DNA of 34,084 nt from an uncultured Kiritimatiellota bacterium (GCA_944391055.1 CALXSF010000019.1:1-34084), one strand, 5' to 3'. Shown: positions 18,026 through 26,615, numbered from the stretch's first letter. Notes: generated from the letters alone by a model not told the origin. Numbers and translations are program-made.

Positions 18026-19452
18026 TGGACAACGCATTGGCGACAAAAGGCATGTTCCCCGTCTTCCGCCGCTCCGGCGCGGAATCGCGCACCACCCACT
18101 ACTGCGCCGGCTGCGGCCACGGCATCATCCACAAACTCCTCGCCGAGGCCTACGTCGACCTCGGGCTCCAGGACCGCACCGTCATCGTCAACCCCATCGG
18201 CTGCGCGGTCTTCGGCTATTATTACTGGGACGTCGGCGGGGTCAGCGCCGGCCACGGCCAGGCCCCCAGCATGGCCACCGCCATCAGCCGCCTGCGCCCC
18301 GACGCCATCACCATCTCCTATCAGGGCGACGGCGACCTGGCGGCCATCGGCCTGGGCCACACCCTCCAAGCCGCCGCCCGCGGCGAGCACATGGCCGTCT
18401 TCTTCGTCAACAACTCCATCTACGGCATGACCGGCGGCCAGATGGCCCCCACCACCCTCGTCGGCCAGAAGACCACCACCTCGCCCCTCGGCCGAAACCC
18501 CGAGACCGACGGGATGCCCCTGCACCTCTGCGAACTCATCGACGCCCTCCGCCTCCCCGTCTACATCGAGCGCGTCTCCGTCGCCGACACCGGGCGCATC
18601 ATGCAGGCCCGCAAGGCCATCCGCCACGCCCTCGAGATCCAGCGCGACAAAAAAGGCTACGCCTTCGTCGAGATCCTCTCCCCCTGCCCCACCAGCGTCG
18701 GCCTCAAACCCCTCGACGCCGCCCGCTTCGTCACCGAGAAAATGGAGAAGGAATATCCCCTCGGCTGCCTGCGAGACCGCTCCGCCGAGGCCCCCGCGCG
18801 CCCCGCGCCCAAACCCTGGGTGCGCCTCGCCGACTTCTTCGGCGACGACGGCCGCGAAGACCCCCACCCCGCCGCCCACGACGCCCGCGAACGCCACTTC
18901 AAGTTCACCGGCTTCGGCGGCCAGGGTATCCTCTCCCTCGGGCTCGTGGTGGCCGACGCCGCCCGCGCCCTCGGCCTCGAGACCACCTGGCTGCCCAGCT
19001 ACGGCCCCGAGCAGCGCGGCGGCGACGCCCAGTGCACCGTCGTCACCTCCACCCAGCTCATCGGCGCGCCCGCCGTCGAGCACCCCGAGCTCCTCGTGGT
19101 CATGAACCAGGCCGCCTGCGAAAAGCACCTCCACACCGTCCGCCCCGGCGGCCTCGCCCTCGTCGACGCCACCGTCCGCGTCGACCCCGCCCAAATCCCC
19201 CAAGGCGTCCGCGTGGTGCAGATCCCGGCCATCGACATCGCCACCGCCGCCGGCGTCCCCAAGGCCGCCAACGTCGCCATGCTCGGCGCGCTCATCGCCC
19301 TCGACGCCCTCGGCATCCCCGAGCAGCTCCTCGTCGAGGCCCTCGAACGCTCCTTCGCCAAGAAACCCGCCCTCATCCCCGCCAACAGGCAAGTCCTCCA
19401 GGCCGCCATCGCGCACTGCCGCCACCACGGCCTCGCCGGCGAGCTCCCCTGA
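18025..19452 (+). CDS. 2-oxoacid:ferredoxin oxidoreductase, fused beta and gamma subunits
   Basis: 475 residues in two domains. Residues 1 to about 245 are the thiamine-diphosphate-binding beta subunit, with HYCAGCGHG, GCAVFGYYY and the metal/TPP region GDGDLAAIGLGHT...NNSIYGMTGGQ. Residues about 290-475 are the gamma subunit, starting FTGFGGQGILSLG and containing TWLPSYGPEQRGGDAQ. An Ala/Pro/Asp-rich linker joins them. In most anaerobes these are separate genes. The fusion is in frame with no stop, and G/C third positions run through the linker, so it is unlikely to be an error. The TGATG junction with the alpha gene suggests coupling. Confidence 0.88.
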   Translation: MDNALATKGMFPVFRRSGAESRTTHYCAGCGHGIIHKLLAEAYVDLGLQDRTVIVNPIGCAVFGYYYWDVGGVSAGHGQAPSMATAISRLRPDAITISYQGDGDLAAIGLGHTLQAAARGEHMAVFFVNNSIYGMTGGQMAPTTLVGQKTTTSPLGRNPETDGMPLHLCELIDALRLPVYIERVSVADTGRIMQARKAIRHALEIQRDKKGYAFVEILSPCPTSVGLKPLDAARFVTEKMEKEYPLGCLRDRSAEAPARPAPKPWVRLADFFGDDGREDPHPAAHDARERHFKFTGFGGQGILSLGLVVADAARALGLETTWLPSYGPEQRGGDAQCTVVTSTQLIGAPAVEHPELLVVMNQAACEKHLHTVRPGGLALVDATVRVDPAQIPQGVRVVQIPAIDIATAAGVPKAANVAMLGALIALDALGIPEQLLVEALERSFAKKPALIPANRQVLQAAIAHCRHHGLAGELP

Positions 19453-19468
19453 ACGACAAGGAGAAGCC

Positions 19469-20146
19469 ATGCTCAACATCGTCCAAGACACCGACAACCG
19501 CGTCACCCTCCGCCGCGCCCTCATCTCCGTCTCCGACAAGACCGGCCTCGATGCCTTCGTCCCCGCCCTCCTCGACGCCTGCCCCGAGCTCGTCATCCTC
19601 TCCACCGGCGGCACCCACAAAGCCATCCAGGCCCTCCTCAAGCCCGGCCAGGAAGGCCGCCTCCGCGCCGTCTCCGACTACACCGGCCAGCCCGAGATGC
19701 AGGGCGGCCTCGTCAAGACCCTCGACTTCAAGATCTACATGGGCCTCCTCTCCGAGACCTACAACGACGCCCACCAGGCCGACATGCGCCGCCTCGCCGC
19801 CGACCCCATCGACCTCGTCGTCGTCAACCTCTATCCCTTCAAGCGCACCGTCGCCATCCCCGGCGTCACCCCCGAGCAGGCCCGCACCAACATCGACATC
19901 GGCGGCCCCTGCATGATCCGCGCCTCCGCCAAGAACTACCTCCGCGTCGCCTCCGTCACCGACCCCGCCGACTACCCCCGCCTCATCGGCGAGCTCGCCG
20001 CCAACAACGGCTCCCTCGCCCTCGACACCCGCTTCTACCTCATGAAGAAGGCCTTCGCCCACACCGCCGACTACGACACCGCCATCGCCTCCTTCTTCGC
20101 CAAGACCTCCCCCGACGCCGTCGCCGCCGCCTACCGCCTCCACTGA
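19469..20146 (+). CDS. Stand-alone IMP cyclohydrolase (N-terminal domain of PurH)
   Basis: 225 residues matching only the IMP cyclohydrolase half of PurH: ALISVSDKTG, LSTGGTHKAI, PEMQGGLVKTL, VVVNLYPFKR and NIDIGGPCMIRASAKNY. It closes the purine ring, FAICAR to IMP, in the cytoplasm. Bifunctional PurH is over 500 residues and adds an AICAR formyltransferase domain, absent here. The protein ends cleanly after the domain, and separate cyclohydrolase and formyltransferase genes are known in several anaerobes, so truncation is not required. AAGGAG six bases before ATG 19469. It directly follows the oxidoreductase operon and precedes the restriction-modification pair. Confidence 0.9.
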   Translation: MLNIVQDTDNRVTLRRALISVSDKTGLDAFVPALLDACPELVILSTGGTHKAIQALLKPGQEGRLRAVSDYTGQPEMQGGLVKTLDFKIYMGLLSETYNDAHQADMRRLAADPIDLVVVNLYPFKRTVAIPGVTPEQARTNIDIGGPCMIRASAKNYLRVASVTDPADYPRLIGELAANNGSLALDTRFYLMKKAFAHTADYDTAIASFFAKTSPDAVAAAYRLH

Positions 20147-20151
20147 GCGCC

Positions 20152-21282
20152 GTGCACGCCCGCCAAACAGCGTTGCCGCAATTCGAGTCAGAACACTATC
20201 TGACCCAGCAGTTGGTGACCTACCTCGGCAACAAGCGGGCGTTGCTTCCGTTTCTGGATGGCGCCGTCTCGCGTGTCTTGCGCCGTTTGGGGCAAGACAA
20301 ACTGCGCGTGGCGGACCTTTTCGCGGGCAGCGGGATCGTCTCCCGCTACTTCAAACAATACGCCTCGCTGCTGATTTCCAACGATTTGGAAGCCTATGCG
20401 GAGGTCATCGCGCGGTGTTACCTCGCCAATGCCTCGGAAGTCGACTGGCCTGCCCTGCGCCAGGCCTATGCCGCGACACGCGAAGCCATCGCGCGGGATT
20501 GGGCGCCCGGGTTCATCGCCGCCGCTTACGCGCCAAAGGACGAATCCGCCATCACCCCCGACGACCGCGTCTTCTACACCCGCCGAAACGCCATCTACCT
20601 CGACACCGCCCGCCGTGCGCTCGACGCCGTGGCCCCAACCATCCGCCCATTGCTTTTGGCCCCGCTGCTTGCGGAGGCCTCCATCCACAACAACACCTCC
20701 GGCGTCTTCAAGGGGTTCTACAAAAACCGCCAAGGCATCGGCTGTTACGGCGGGGAAGGGCGCAACGCGCTCCAACGCATCCTAGGCGACATCCAATTGC
20801 GCCTCCCCATCCTCTCCAACTTTGAGTGCGAGGTGGACATCCGGCGCGCCGACGCCAACGCGCTCGCCAAGTCCATGCCGACCGTCGACCTAGCGTATCT
20901 CGACCCGCCCTACAACCAACACCCCTACGGTTCCAACTACTTCATGCTCAACCTGATCGTCTCCGGAAAGCCGCCCGCCGAGACAAGCCGGGTCAGCGGC
21001 ATTCCCACCGATTGGAACCGCTCCCGCTACAACAAACGCGCCGAGGCGCACGACGCCCTCTTCTCCCTGATCCGCGATTGCCCCGCCCGCTTTGTCCTGA
21101 TCTCCTACAATTCCGAGGGGTTCATCCCCCACGATGCCTTCATCGCCGAGCTCTCGCACATGGGGGCCGTCACCCCCTTCGCCACCGCCTACAACACCTT
21201 TCGCGCCTGCCGCAACCTCGCCTCGCGCCCGCTCAAACTCACCGAATACCTTTTCCTGCTGGAGAAAAACGATGTCCGATAA
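20152..21282 (+). CDS. DNA adenine N6-methyltransferase, D12-like (type II modification)
   Basis: 376 residues. YLGNKRALLPFL near the N terminus, the SAM-binding motif DLFAGSG (about 55-61) and the catalytic LDPPYN (251-255) are those of the alpha-group D12 adenine methyltransferases. It would protect host DNA from the restriction enzyme encoded next. The GTG start lies five bases after the purH-type stop and has no Shine-Dalgarno sequence; TTG eight codons on is the only near alternative. G+C and third-position G+C are visibly lower than on both sides, suggesting recent acquisition together with the next gene. Its end overlaps that gene by 11 bases. Confidence 0.87.
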   Translation: MHARQTALPQFESEHYLTQQLVTYLGNKRALLPFLDGAVSRVLRRLGQDKLRVADLFAGSGIVSRYFKQYASLLISNDLEAYAEVIARCYLANASEVDWPALRQAYAATREAIARDWAPGFIAAAYAPKDESAITPDDRVFYTRRNAIYLDTARRALDAVAPTIRPLLLAPLLAEASIHNNTSGVFKGFYKNRQGIGCYGGEGRNALQRILGDIQLRLPILSNFECEVDIRRADANALAKSMPTVDLAYLDPPYNQHPYGSNYFMLNLIVSGKPPAETSRVSGIPTDWNRSRYNKRAEAHDALFSLIRDCPARFVLISYNSEGFIPHDAFIAELSHMGAVTPFATAYNTFRACRNLASRPLKLTEYLFLLEKNDVR

Positions 21283-21967
21283 GACACGTCTTCGCGAAAC
21301 GCGGGCCGGCACCGTCATCAACGCCACCTCCAAGCGCCAGGACAAGACGCTTCTGCAAGCGGTTCTCACCGTCAGGCAAATCGTGGCGGAGCGCTTCCCG
21401 GGTTTGAAGGTTGACTGGCAAAAACGCGAATTCCTGGCCCCGCTGACCGAGGATTTGCGCCGTCGCTTCCCGGATGTTTCGTTCTGTCGCTGCCATGACA
21501 CGTCGTTCATGATGCCGGACGGCGGCATACTCTCGCTTCTCGGGAAAGACAACGCACGTTACCCGATCCTGATCGCGGAGAAGAAAAACCAAGGCACCAA
21601 TGACCTCCGGGCCCGTGAGGGAAAGTCTCGCCAAGCGCGGGGGAATGCCATCGAACGCCTCGGGAAGAACGTCATCGGCTTTCGCGTGCGCATGCTCCAC
21701 GAAGCCATCTTCCCCTTTGTCTGCTTCGGGGATGGATGCGACTTCGACGAGGCGCTCCCTATCCTCGACCGGGTCCGCACCATCGCCATGTTCGGGGAGC
21801 TGAACCAAGAGCATCTTTTCGTGGAAGGCGACCGTTTCAACCGCGGCACCTTCTACTTCCGCGTGCCGGAGTGGACGCTTACCGAGATGAAGGAGCGTTG
21901 CCTTTCCATCGCCGAGCGGAGCGTCTACTACTACTTCTCAAAATATGGGAAGGAAGCCTTCGCGTGA
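21272..21967 (+). CDS. Type II restriction endonuclease, EcoRI-like
   Basis: 231 residues. The alignable core matches EcoRI by eye: MMPDGGI (Asp83, equivalent of the EcoRI PDGG aspartate), ILIAEKKNQG (Glu103, Lys105; EcoRI has VAEAKHQG) and ARGNAIERLGKN (EcoRI AAGNAIERSHKN, the recognition segment), followed by HEAIFPFVCFGDGCDF. These are the catalytic and G-A-A reading elements of EcoRI, so a GAATTC or AATT-core target is likely but inferred. It is shorter than EcoRI (277). ATG 21272 has GGAG upstream inside the methyltransferase gene. Low G+C like its partner. Its stop overlaps the next GTG. Confidence 0.85.
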   Translation: MSDKTRLRETRAGTVINATSKRQDKTLLQAVLTVRQIVAERFPGLKVDWQKREFLAPLTEDLRRRFPDVSFCRCHDTSFMMPDGGILSLLGKDNARYPILIAEKKNQGTNDLRAREGKSRQARGNAIERLGKNVIGFRVRMLHEAIFPFVCFGDGCDFDEALPILDRVRTIAMFGELNQEHLFVEGDRFNRGTFYFRVPEWTLTEMKERCLSIAERSVYYYFSKYGKEAFA

Positions 21968-22797
21968 TTGACCTGCACACGCACTCCACCGCCAGCGACG
22001 GGAGCCTCTCGCCGCGGGAGTTGGCGCGCGCGGGCAAAGCCGCCGGGCTCGACGTCATGGCGCTCACCGACCACGACTGCGCCAAGGGGCTCGGCGACTT
22101 CCTGGACGAGGCGGGGAAGATCGGCCTCGTCGGCGTCCCCGGCGTCGAGCTCTCGGCGGAGGTGCCGCGCGGGCAGCTCCACCTCGTCGGCCTCGGCTTC
22201 GACCCAAGCAACCCCGCCCTCAACGCCCACTTCCGCGCCCTGCTCCAAGGCCGCGCCGCGCGCAACCAGGCCATTCTGCGGGCCTTCCGCGACAACGGCG
22301 TCCCCCTCGCGTGGGAGGAGGTGCGCGCCTTCGCGGGGGACGAGCTCGTCAGTCGCGTCCACTTCGCCCAGGCCCTCGTCGCCAAGGGCCTCGCCGCCGA
22401 CGTGAAGGACGCCTTCGCCCGCTTCCTCGCCAAGGGCGCCCCCTGCTACCGCGACCGCCCCCGCCTCGCCCCTGCCGACTGCATCGCCGCCATCCGCGCC
22501 GCCGGCGGCGTGGCCGTGATGGCCCACCCCCTCAGCCTCGACCCCGACCCCGCGACCCTCGCGCCCAAGGTCGCCGCCCTCCGCGACCTCGGCCTCCAGG
22601 CCATGGAGTGCCACTACTCCGGCTACGGCGCCGAGACCGTCGTGGCCCTCCTGCGCATCGCCCTCCGCCTCGGGCTCGTCCCCTCCGTGGGCAGCGACTT
22701 CCACGGCGCGCCGAAGCCCGACATCGCCCTCGGCCGCCTCCCCGTCCCCCGCGAGACCGAGGCCCGCCTCCGTGCCCTCCTCCGCCTCCCCGCCTGA
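21964..22797 (+). CDS. PHP-domain phosphoesterase (3',5'-nucleoside bisphosphate phosphatase / RNase AM type)
   Basis: 277 residues with the PHP metal motifs: IDLHTHSTASDGSLSP, LTDHDC, PGVELSAE, VSRVHFAQAL, AVMAHPLSL, MECHYSGY and SVGSDFHG. This arrangement, with an inserted helical segment after the third motif, is that of the YciV/TrpH group, which removes 3' phosphate from nucleoside bisphosphates and trims RNA 5' ends. The GTG start overlaps the restriction enzyme TGA, and GGAAGGAAG lies inside that gene. High G+C returns at once, so the island border coincides with this start. Confidence 0.85.
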   Translation: MIDLHTHSTASDGSLSPRELARAGKAAGLDVMALTDHDCAKGLGDFLDEAGKIGLVGVPGVELSAEVPRGQLHLVGLGFDPSNPALNAHFRALLQGRAARNQAILRAFRDNGVPLAWEEVRAFAGDELVSRVHFAQALVAKGLAADVKDAFARFLAKGAPCYRDRPRLAPADCIAAIRAAGGVAVMAHPLSLDPDPATLAPKVAALRDLGLQAMECHYSGYGAETVVALLRIALRLGLVPSVGSDFHGAPKPDIALGRLPVPRETEARLRALLRLPA

Positions 22798-22845
22798 CGC
22801 GCCGCAGGGACGCGACGGGGCCGCCCTGTCGCTTATAAATAACTC

Positions 22846-22874
22846 TTGCCCCCCCCCGAATGTTATGCTATCGT
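22846..22874 (+). promoter_or_regulatory. PEP-CTERM gene promoter with a C9 tract
   Basis: TTG followed by nine C residues (22849-22857), then TATCGT (22869-22874) preceded by TGC. Reading the -35 as TTGCCC gives a 17-base spacer. The homopolymer lies within the -35/spacer, where a change in length would alter spacing. Confidence 0.5.
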
Positions 22875-22917
22875 TTTGGGCATTCTTCGAACGAACGACC
22901 CAAACAAGGAGCACGAC

Positions 22918-23580
22918 ATGCGCATTCTTCTCGCCGGCATCCTCGCCGCACTCACCCTCGGCGCCGCGCAGGCGCTCACCTGCGAATGGACCAAAACCAC
23001 CGATGAGCTCACATGGGGCTCAACGTCGGTTCAGACCCATGGCAACAACACCTCATTCTGCGCCAAACTCACCCTCGCGCCGGATTTCAGCGGCGCCAGC
23101 GCCCTGCTCTTCTGCCTTAACAGGGACGGTTTCGGCGGCACCTCCTTCAGAATCGGCGGTGACACACCCGCGGACTCCGGAACCAACATCGGCGCCGCTT
23201 TCTATGTCAACAACAACACATGGCAGAGCACGCCCACCGCGCTCACGGCCGGGGAAACGTATATGCTCACCATCACCTATGGACGCGCGAACGGCGTCAA
23301 CACCGTGACCTGTTACCTCGACAACACCGTCATCTTCACCAACAACAACAACTATCCCGCCAGTGTGACCTTTGATTTCTATGTCGAGCACAGCGCCCAA
23401 GAGGGTCTTTACGCCATCGACACCCTCTCCGCTTACGACGGCACGCTGACCGCCGAGGACGTCGCCAAGATCGTCGCCGAGGGGCGCACCGACGCCGTCG
23501 GCGGGCCCGTCCCCGAGCCCACCGCCCTGGCGCTCCTGGCCCTCGGCGCCGCGGGGCTCGCCCTCCGCCGCAGGGCGTGA
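22918..23580 (+). CDS. PEP-CTERM sorted surface protein, LamG-like
   Basis: 220 residues. Signal peptide (MRILLAGILAALTLGAAQA), a beta-rich central domain of about 170 residues with Asn/Thr-rich patches resembling concanavalin/LamG folds (YMLTITYGRANG, VTCYLDNTVIF), and a C-terminal sorting signal: VPEPTALALL, a hydrophobic helix and a basic RRR end. Such proteins are processed by exosortase and exported to the surface or exopolysaccharide. AAGGAG precedes ATG 22918. G+C of the middle is lower than its neighbours. No exosortase lies in the window. The ligand is unknown. Confidence 0.88.
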   Translation: MRILLAGILAALTLGAAQALTCEWTKTTDELTWGSTSVQTHGNNTSFCAKLTLAPDFSGASALLFCLNRDGFGGTSFRIGGDTPADSGTNIGAAFYVNNNTWQSTPTALTAGETYMLTITYGRANGVNTVTCYLDNTVIFTNNNNYPASVTFDFYVEHSAQEGLYAIDTLSAYDGTLTAEDVAKIVAEGRTDAVGGPVPEPTALALLALGAAGLALRRRA

Positions 23581-23596
23581 GGCGCGCCCACGGACG

Positions 23597-23626
23597 AAAG
23601 GCCCCGGCTGCCCGCCGGGGCCTTTT
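23597..23626 (+). terminator. Terminator after the PEP-CTERM gene
   Basis: A 12-bp stem AAAGGCCCCGGC/GCCGGGGCCTTT with loop TGCCC and a short T run. Confidence 0.85.
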
Positions 23627-23637
23627 CGCTTCCGCCA

Positions 23638-23646
23638 TGGTATAAT
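23638..23646 (+). promoter_or_regulatory. Promoter of the UvrA paralogue gene
   Basis: TGG-TATAAT, an extended -10. Transcription is expected about 23653, just before AAAGGAGG at 23655-23662 and ATG 23669. The -35 position falls in the preceding terminator and has no match. Confidence 0.55.
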
Positions 23647-23668
23647 GGGCGGCGAAAGGAGGCCGGCG

Positions 23669-26131
23669 ATGGTCAAGGCGATCGAGGTCCGCGGCGCGCG
23701 GGTTCACAATCTCAGGGACGTTGACGTGGATATTCCCCTCGGGCGGCTCGTCGCCGTCGCGGGCGTCTCCGGCAGCGGCAAGAGTTCCCTAGCCCTCGGC
23801 GTCCTCTACGCGGAAGGCTCCCGCCGCTATCTCGAGGCGCTCTCGGCCTACACCCGCCGCCGCCTCACCCAAGCCGCCCGCGCCGACGTGGACGACGTGC
23901 GGCACATGCCCGCGGCCCTCGCCCTCCACCAGCGCCCCGCCGTCCCCGGCATCCGCAGCACCTTCGGCACCGGCACGGAGCTGCTCGCCGGCCTGCGCCT
24001 GCTCTTCTCCCGCTGCGCCGAGCACCGCTGCCCCAACGGCCACGCCGTGCCCCCCACCCTCGCCGTCGCCGCCGGCAAGCAGATCGTCTGCCCCGCGTGC
24101 GGCGCCGCCTTCTGGCCCCCCGCCGCCGAGGACCTCGCCTTCAACAGCCGCGGCGCCTGCCCGAGGTGCCAAGGCACCGGGACGGTCTGGGAGGTCGACC
24201 GCGCCACCCTCGTCCCCGACGACGCCCTCACCATCGACCAGGGCGCCGTCGCCCCCTGGGGCTCGCTCATGTGGAGCCTGATGACCGACGTCTGCCGCGC
24301 CATGGGCGTGCGCACCGACGTCCCCTTCCGCGACCTCACCCCCGCCGAGAAGGCCATCGTCTACGACGGCCCCGCCGAGAAGCGCCACATCCTCTACCGC
24401 GCCAAGAAGGGCGACGACTTCGCCGAGCTCGACTTCACCTACTACTCCGCCGTCCGCACCGTCCAGAACGCCCTCTCCAAGGTCAAGGACGAATCCGGCA
24501 TGAGGCGCGTCGCCCGCTTCCTCCGCCAAGGCCCCTGCCCCGACTGCGGCGGCACCCGCCTCTCCCCCGCCGCCCGCGCCCCGCGCCTCCGCGGCCTTTC
24601 CCTCGACCAAGCCTGCGCCCTCCCCCTCGACCGCCTCGCCGCCTGGGTCGCCGCCGTCCCCGGGAGCCTCCCCCCGCCCATGCGCCCCATGGCCCAGGCC
24701 ATCTGCGAGAGTTTCGCCGGCAACGCCGCGCGCCTCCTCCGCCTCGGCCTCGGCTACCTGGCCCTCGACCGCGCCGCCGCCACCCTCTCCACCGGCGAGC
24801 GCCAGCGCGTGCAGCTCGCCCGCGCCGTCCGCAACCGCACCACCGGCCTCCTCTACGTCCTCGACGAGCCCTCCATCGGCCTCCACCCCGCCAACCTCGC
24901 CGGCCTCGCCGGGCTGTTGCGCGACCTGGTCGACGACGGCAACACCGTCCTCCTCGTCGACCACGACCCTACCCTCCTGCGCCGCGCCGACTGGCTCGTC
25001 GAGCTCGGGCCCGGCGCCGGCGCCGAGGGCGGCCGCGTCATCGCCCAAGGCCCCGTCCCCGCCGTCGCCGACGACCCCGCCAGCCGCATCGGCCCCTTCC
25101 TCCGAGGCCCGCGCCCGCGCCTCCGCCCACCCGTCCCGGACGGGGAACTCTTCGCCAAAGGCGCCATCCGCCTGGCCACCGACCCCATCCACACCGTCAA
25201 GGCCCTCGACGTCACGCTCCCGAAAGGCCGCCTCATCGCCGTCACCGGCCCCTCCGGCAGCGGCAAGACCACCCTCGTCCTCGAATCCCTCCTCCCCGCC
25301 CTCCGCGCCGCGCTCGTGCGCCAACCCCTCCCGCCCCACGTCCGCGCCCTCGACGCCCCCGGCATCGCCCGCGCCACCCTCATCGACGCCACCCCCATCG
25401 GCCTCAACGTCCGCTCCACCCTCGCCACCTACTCCGGCGTCCACGACGAGCTCCGCCGCCGCTACGCCAAAACCCCCGAGGCCAAGGCCCGCGGCCTCAA
25501 GGCCGGCGACTTCTCCTACAACACCGGCTCCCTCCGCTGCCCCACCTGCGACGGCACCGGCGCCATCGACCTCGACGTCCAGTTCCTCCCCGACGTCACC
25601 ATCCCCTGCCCCGACTGCCGCGGCGCGCGCTACGCCCCCGCCGCACGCGACGTCCCCCTCGGCGGCCTCTCCCTCCCCGACCTCATGGCCCTCGACGTCC
25701 GCGCCGCCCTCCGCGCCTGCGACACCATCCCGCCCGTCCGCAACCGCCTGCGCATCCTCGACGAGCTCGGCCTCGGTTACCTCACCCTCGGCGAGCAGAC
25801 CCCCGCCCTCTCCGGCGGCGAGGCCCAGCGCCTCAAGCTCGCCGAGGAGATGGCCCGCGCGCAGGACGACGCCCTCTTCGTCTTCGACGAGCCCACCATC
25901 GGCCTCCACCCCCTCGACGTCCAGACCCTCCTGCGCGTCTTCCAGCGCCTCCTCGACCGCGGCGCCACCCTCGTTGTCATCGAGCACGACCTCGACCTCA
26001 TCCGCAACGCCGACTGCGTCCTCGACCTCGGCCCCGGCGGCGGCGACCAAGGCGGCCGCGTCGTCGCCTTCGGCACCCCCGAGCAACTCGCCCAAGACCC
26101 CGCCTCCCCAACCGGCCGCTTCCTCGCCTGA
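23669..26131 (+). CDS. UvrA paralogue (UvrA2-like ABC ATPase)
   Basis: 820 residues with two ABC modules. Module I: Walker A GVSGSGKSS, zinc-finger cysteines CPAC...CPRCQGTG, then CPDCGGTRL, signature LSTGERQRVQLARA and Walker B LYVLDEPSIGLHP. Module II: GPSGSGKTT, a Cys-rich module CPTCDGTG...CPDCRG, signature LSGGEAQRLKL and VFDEPTIGLHP. Canonical UvrA is about 940 residues; the shorter length and the divergent region after the first Walker A (where UvrA binds UvrB) fit the UvrA2 group, linked to DNA damage tolerance or drug resistance. The first signature is LSTGE rather than LSGGE. ATG 23669 chosen for AAAGGAGG at normal spacing; an ATG at 23645 lacks it. Confidence 0.87.
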   Translation: MVKAIEVRGARVHNLRDVDVDIPLGRLVAVAGVSGSGKSSLALGVLYAEGSRRYLEALSAYTRRRLTQAARADVDDVRHMPAALALHQRPAVPGIRSTFGTGTELLAGLRLLFSRCAEHRCPNGHAVPPTLAVAAGKQIVCPACGAAFWPPAAEDLAFNSRGACPRCQGTGTVWEVDRATLVPDDALTIDQGAVAPWGSLMWSLMTDVCRAMGVRTDVPFRDLTPAEKAIVYDGPAEKRHILYRAKKGDDFAELDFTYYSAVRTVQNALSKVKDESGMRRVARFLRQGPCPDCGGTRLSPAARAPRLRGLSLDQACALPLDRLAAWVAAVPGSLPPPMRPMAQAICESFAGNAARLLRLGLGYLALDRAAATLSTGERQRVQLARAVRNRTTGLLYVLDEPSIGLHPANLAGLAGLLRDLVDDGNTVLLVDHDPTLLRRADWLVELGPGAGAEGGRVIAQGPVPAVADDPASRIGPFLRGPRPRLRPPVPDGELFAKGAIRLATDPIHTVKALDVTLPKGRLIAVTGPSGSGKTTLVLESLLPALRAALVRQPLPPHVRALDAPGIARATLIDATPIGLNVRSTLATYSGVHDELRRRYAKTPEAKARGLKAGDFSYNTGSLRCPTCDGTGAIDLDVQFLPDVTIPCPDCRGARYAPAARDVPLGGLSLPDLMALDVRAALRACDTIPPVRNRLRILDELGLGYLTLGEQTPALSGGEAQRLKLAEEMARAQDDALFVFDEPTIGLHPLDVQTLLRVFQRLLDRGATLVVIEHDLDLIRNADCVLDLGPGGGDQGGRVVAFGTPEQLAQDPASPTGRFLA

Positions 26132-26141
26132 CCCCGCCGAC

Positions 26142-26189
26142 AAAAAAAAGGCGGCCAAGCGCCTTTCGCGACGCTTGGCCGTCTTTTTT
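26142..26189. terminator. Bidirectional terminator
   Basis: A long hairpin built on CGGCCAAGCG/CGCTTGGCCG, with an A8 run on its left and a T6 run on its right, lies between the convergent UvrA paralogue and the Cys-rich secreted protein genes. Confidence 0.85.
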
Positions 26190-26198
26190 GCCCCAGTC

Positions 26199-26615
26199 TC
26201 ACTCCGCGGCTTTGGCGGCCTCGGCCTTCGGGCGCTGGGGACGCTGCGGGCGTTGGGGCGCCTTGCCCGCCTCGATGTCGTCCGCCAGCTGCTGCAGGCG
26301 CTTCGCGTGCTCACGCAGGCGCGCCGCCTGCTCCTGCGGCGTCCCGGCGGGCTTCCACTGGCCGCGGGGGCCGCGGGGCGCCTTGCCCTCGCGCGCCTGC
26401 GCACGCTCGCGGCGCTCGCGCGGCGGGCGGGGCCGGCACGCGCAATCCTCACCGCACGCGCACGCCTGGCGCGCCTGGGGCTTCGCCGGGGCCTCGGCCG
26501 GCTGGGCGGCGGGCGCCGGATCCCTCGGGCGCGCCTCGCACGCGTTGTTCGGGCATTGCGCGAAGGCCGTCACGGCGAGGAGCGCCGCGGCGGCGAATGC
26601 CATTGCTTGCTTCAT
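26199..26615 (-). CDS. Secreted Cys-rich, Pro/Arg-rich protein
   Basis: 138 residues. A signal peptide (MKQAMAFAAAALLAVTAFA) is cleaved before QCPNN; Gln at -1 argues against a lipobox. The mature protein has two cysteine clusters, CPNNAC and CACGEDCAC, then a Pro/Arg-rich region, a helical segment (QEQAARLREHAKRLQQLADDIE) and QRPQRPQRP repeats. The clustered cysteines could bind a soft metal. ATG 26615 has AAAGGAAG upstream. It lies directly downstream of, and overlaps by 167 bases, an ArsR-family regulator, which supports a metal-linked role by inference. I know of no named family. Confidence 0.7.
   Translation of the reverse strand: MKQAMAFAAAALLAVTAFAQCPNNACEARPRDPAPAAQPAEAPAKPQARQACACGEDCACRPRPPRERRERAQAREGKAPRGPRGQWKPAGTPQEQAARLREHAKRLQQLADDIEAGKAPQRPQRPQRPKAEAAKAAE

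Noticed and set aside
19469..20146. purH truncated by insertion of the restriction-modification island
   Set aside because: The protein ends cleanly after the cyclohydrolase domain, no remnant of the formyltransferase domain is visible after the island, and separate genes are known in anaerobes.
22834..22839. TATAAA as the -10 of the PEP-CTERM gene
   Set aside because: It is not preceded by TG, has no -35 partner and would give a longer leader than the TTG-C9-TATCGT site, which has 17-base spacing and an extended -10.
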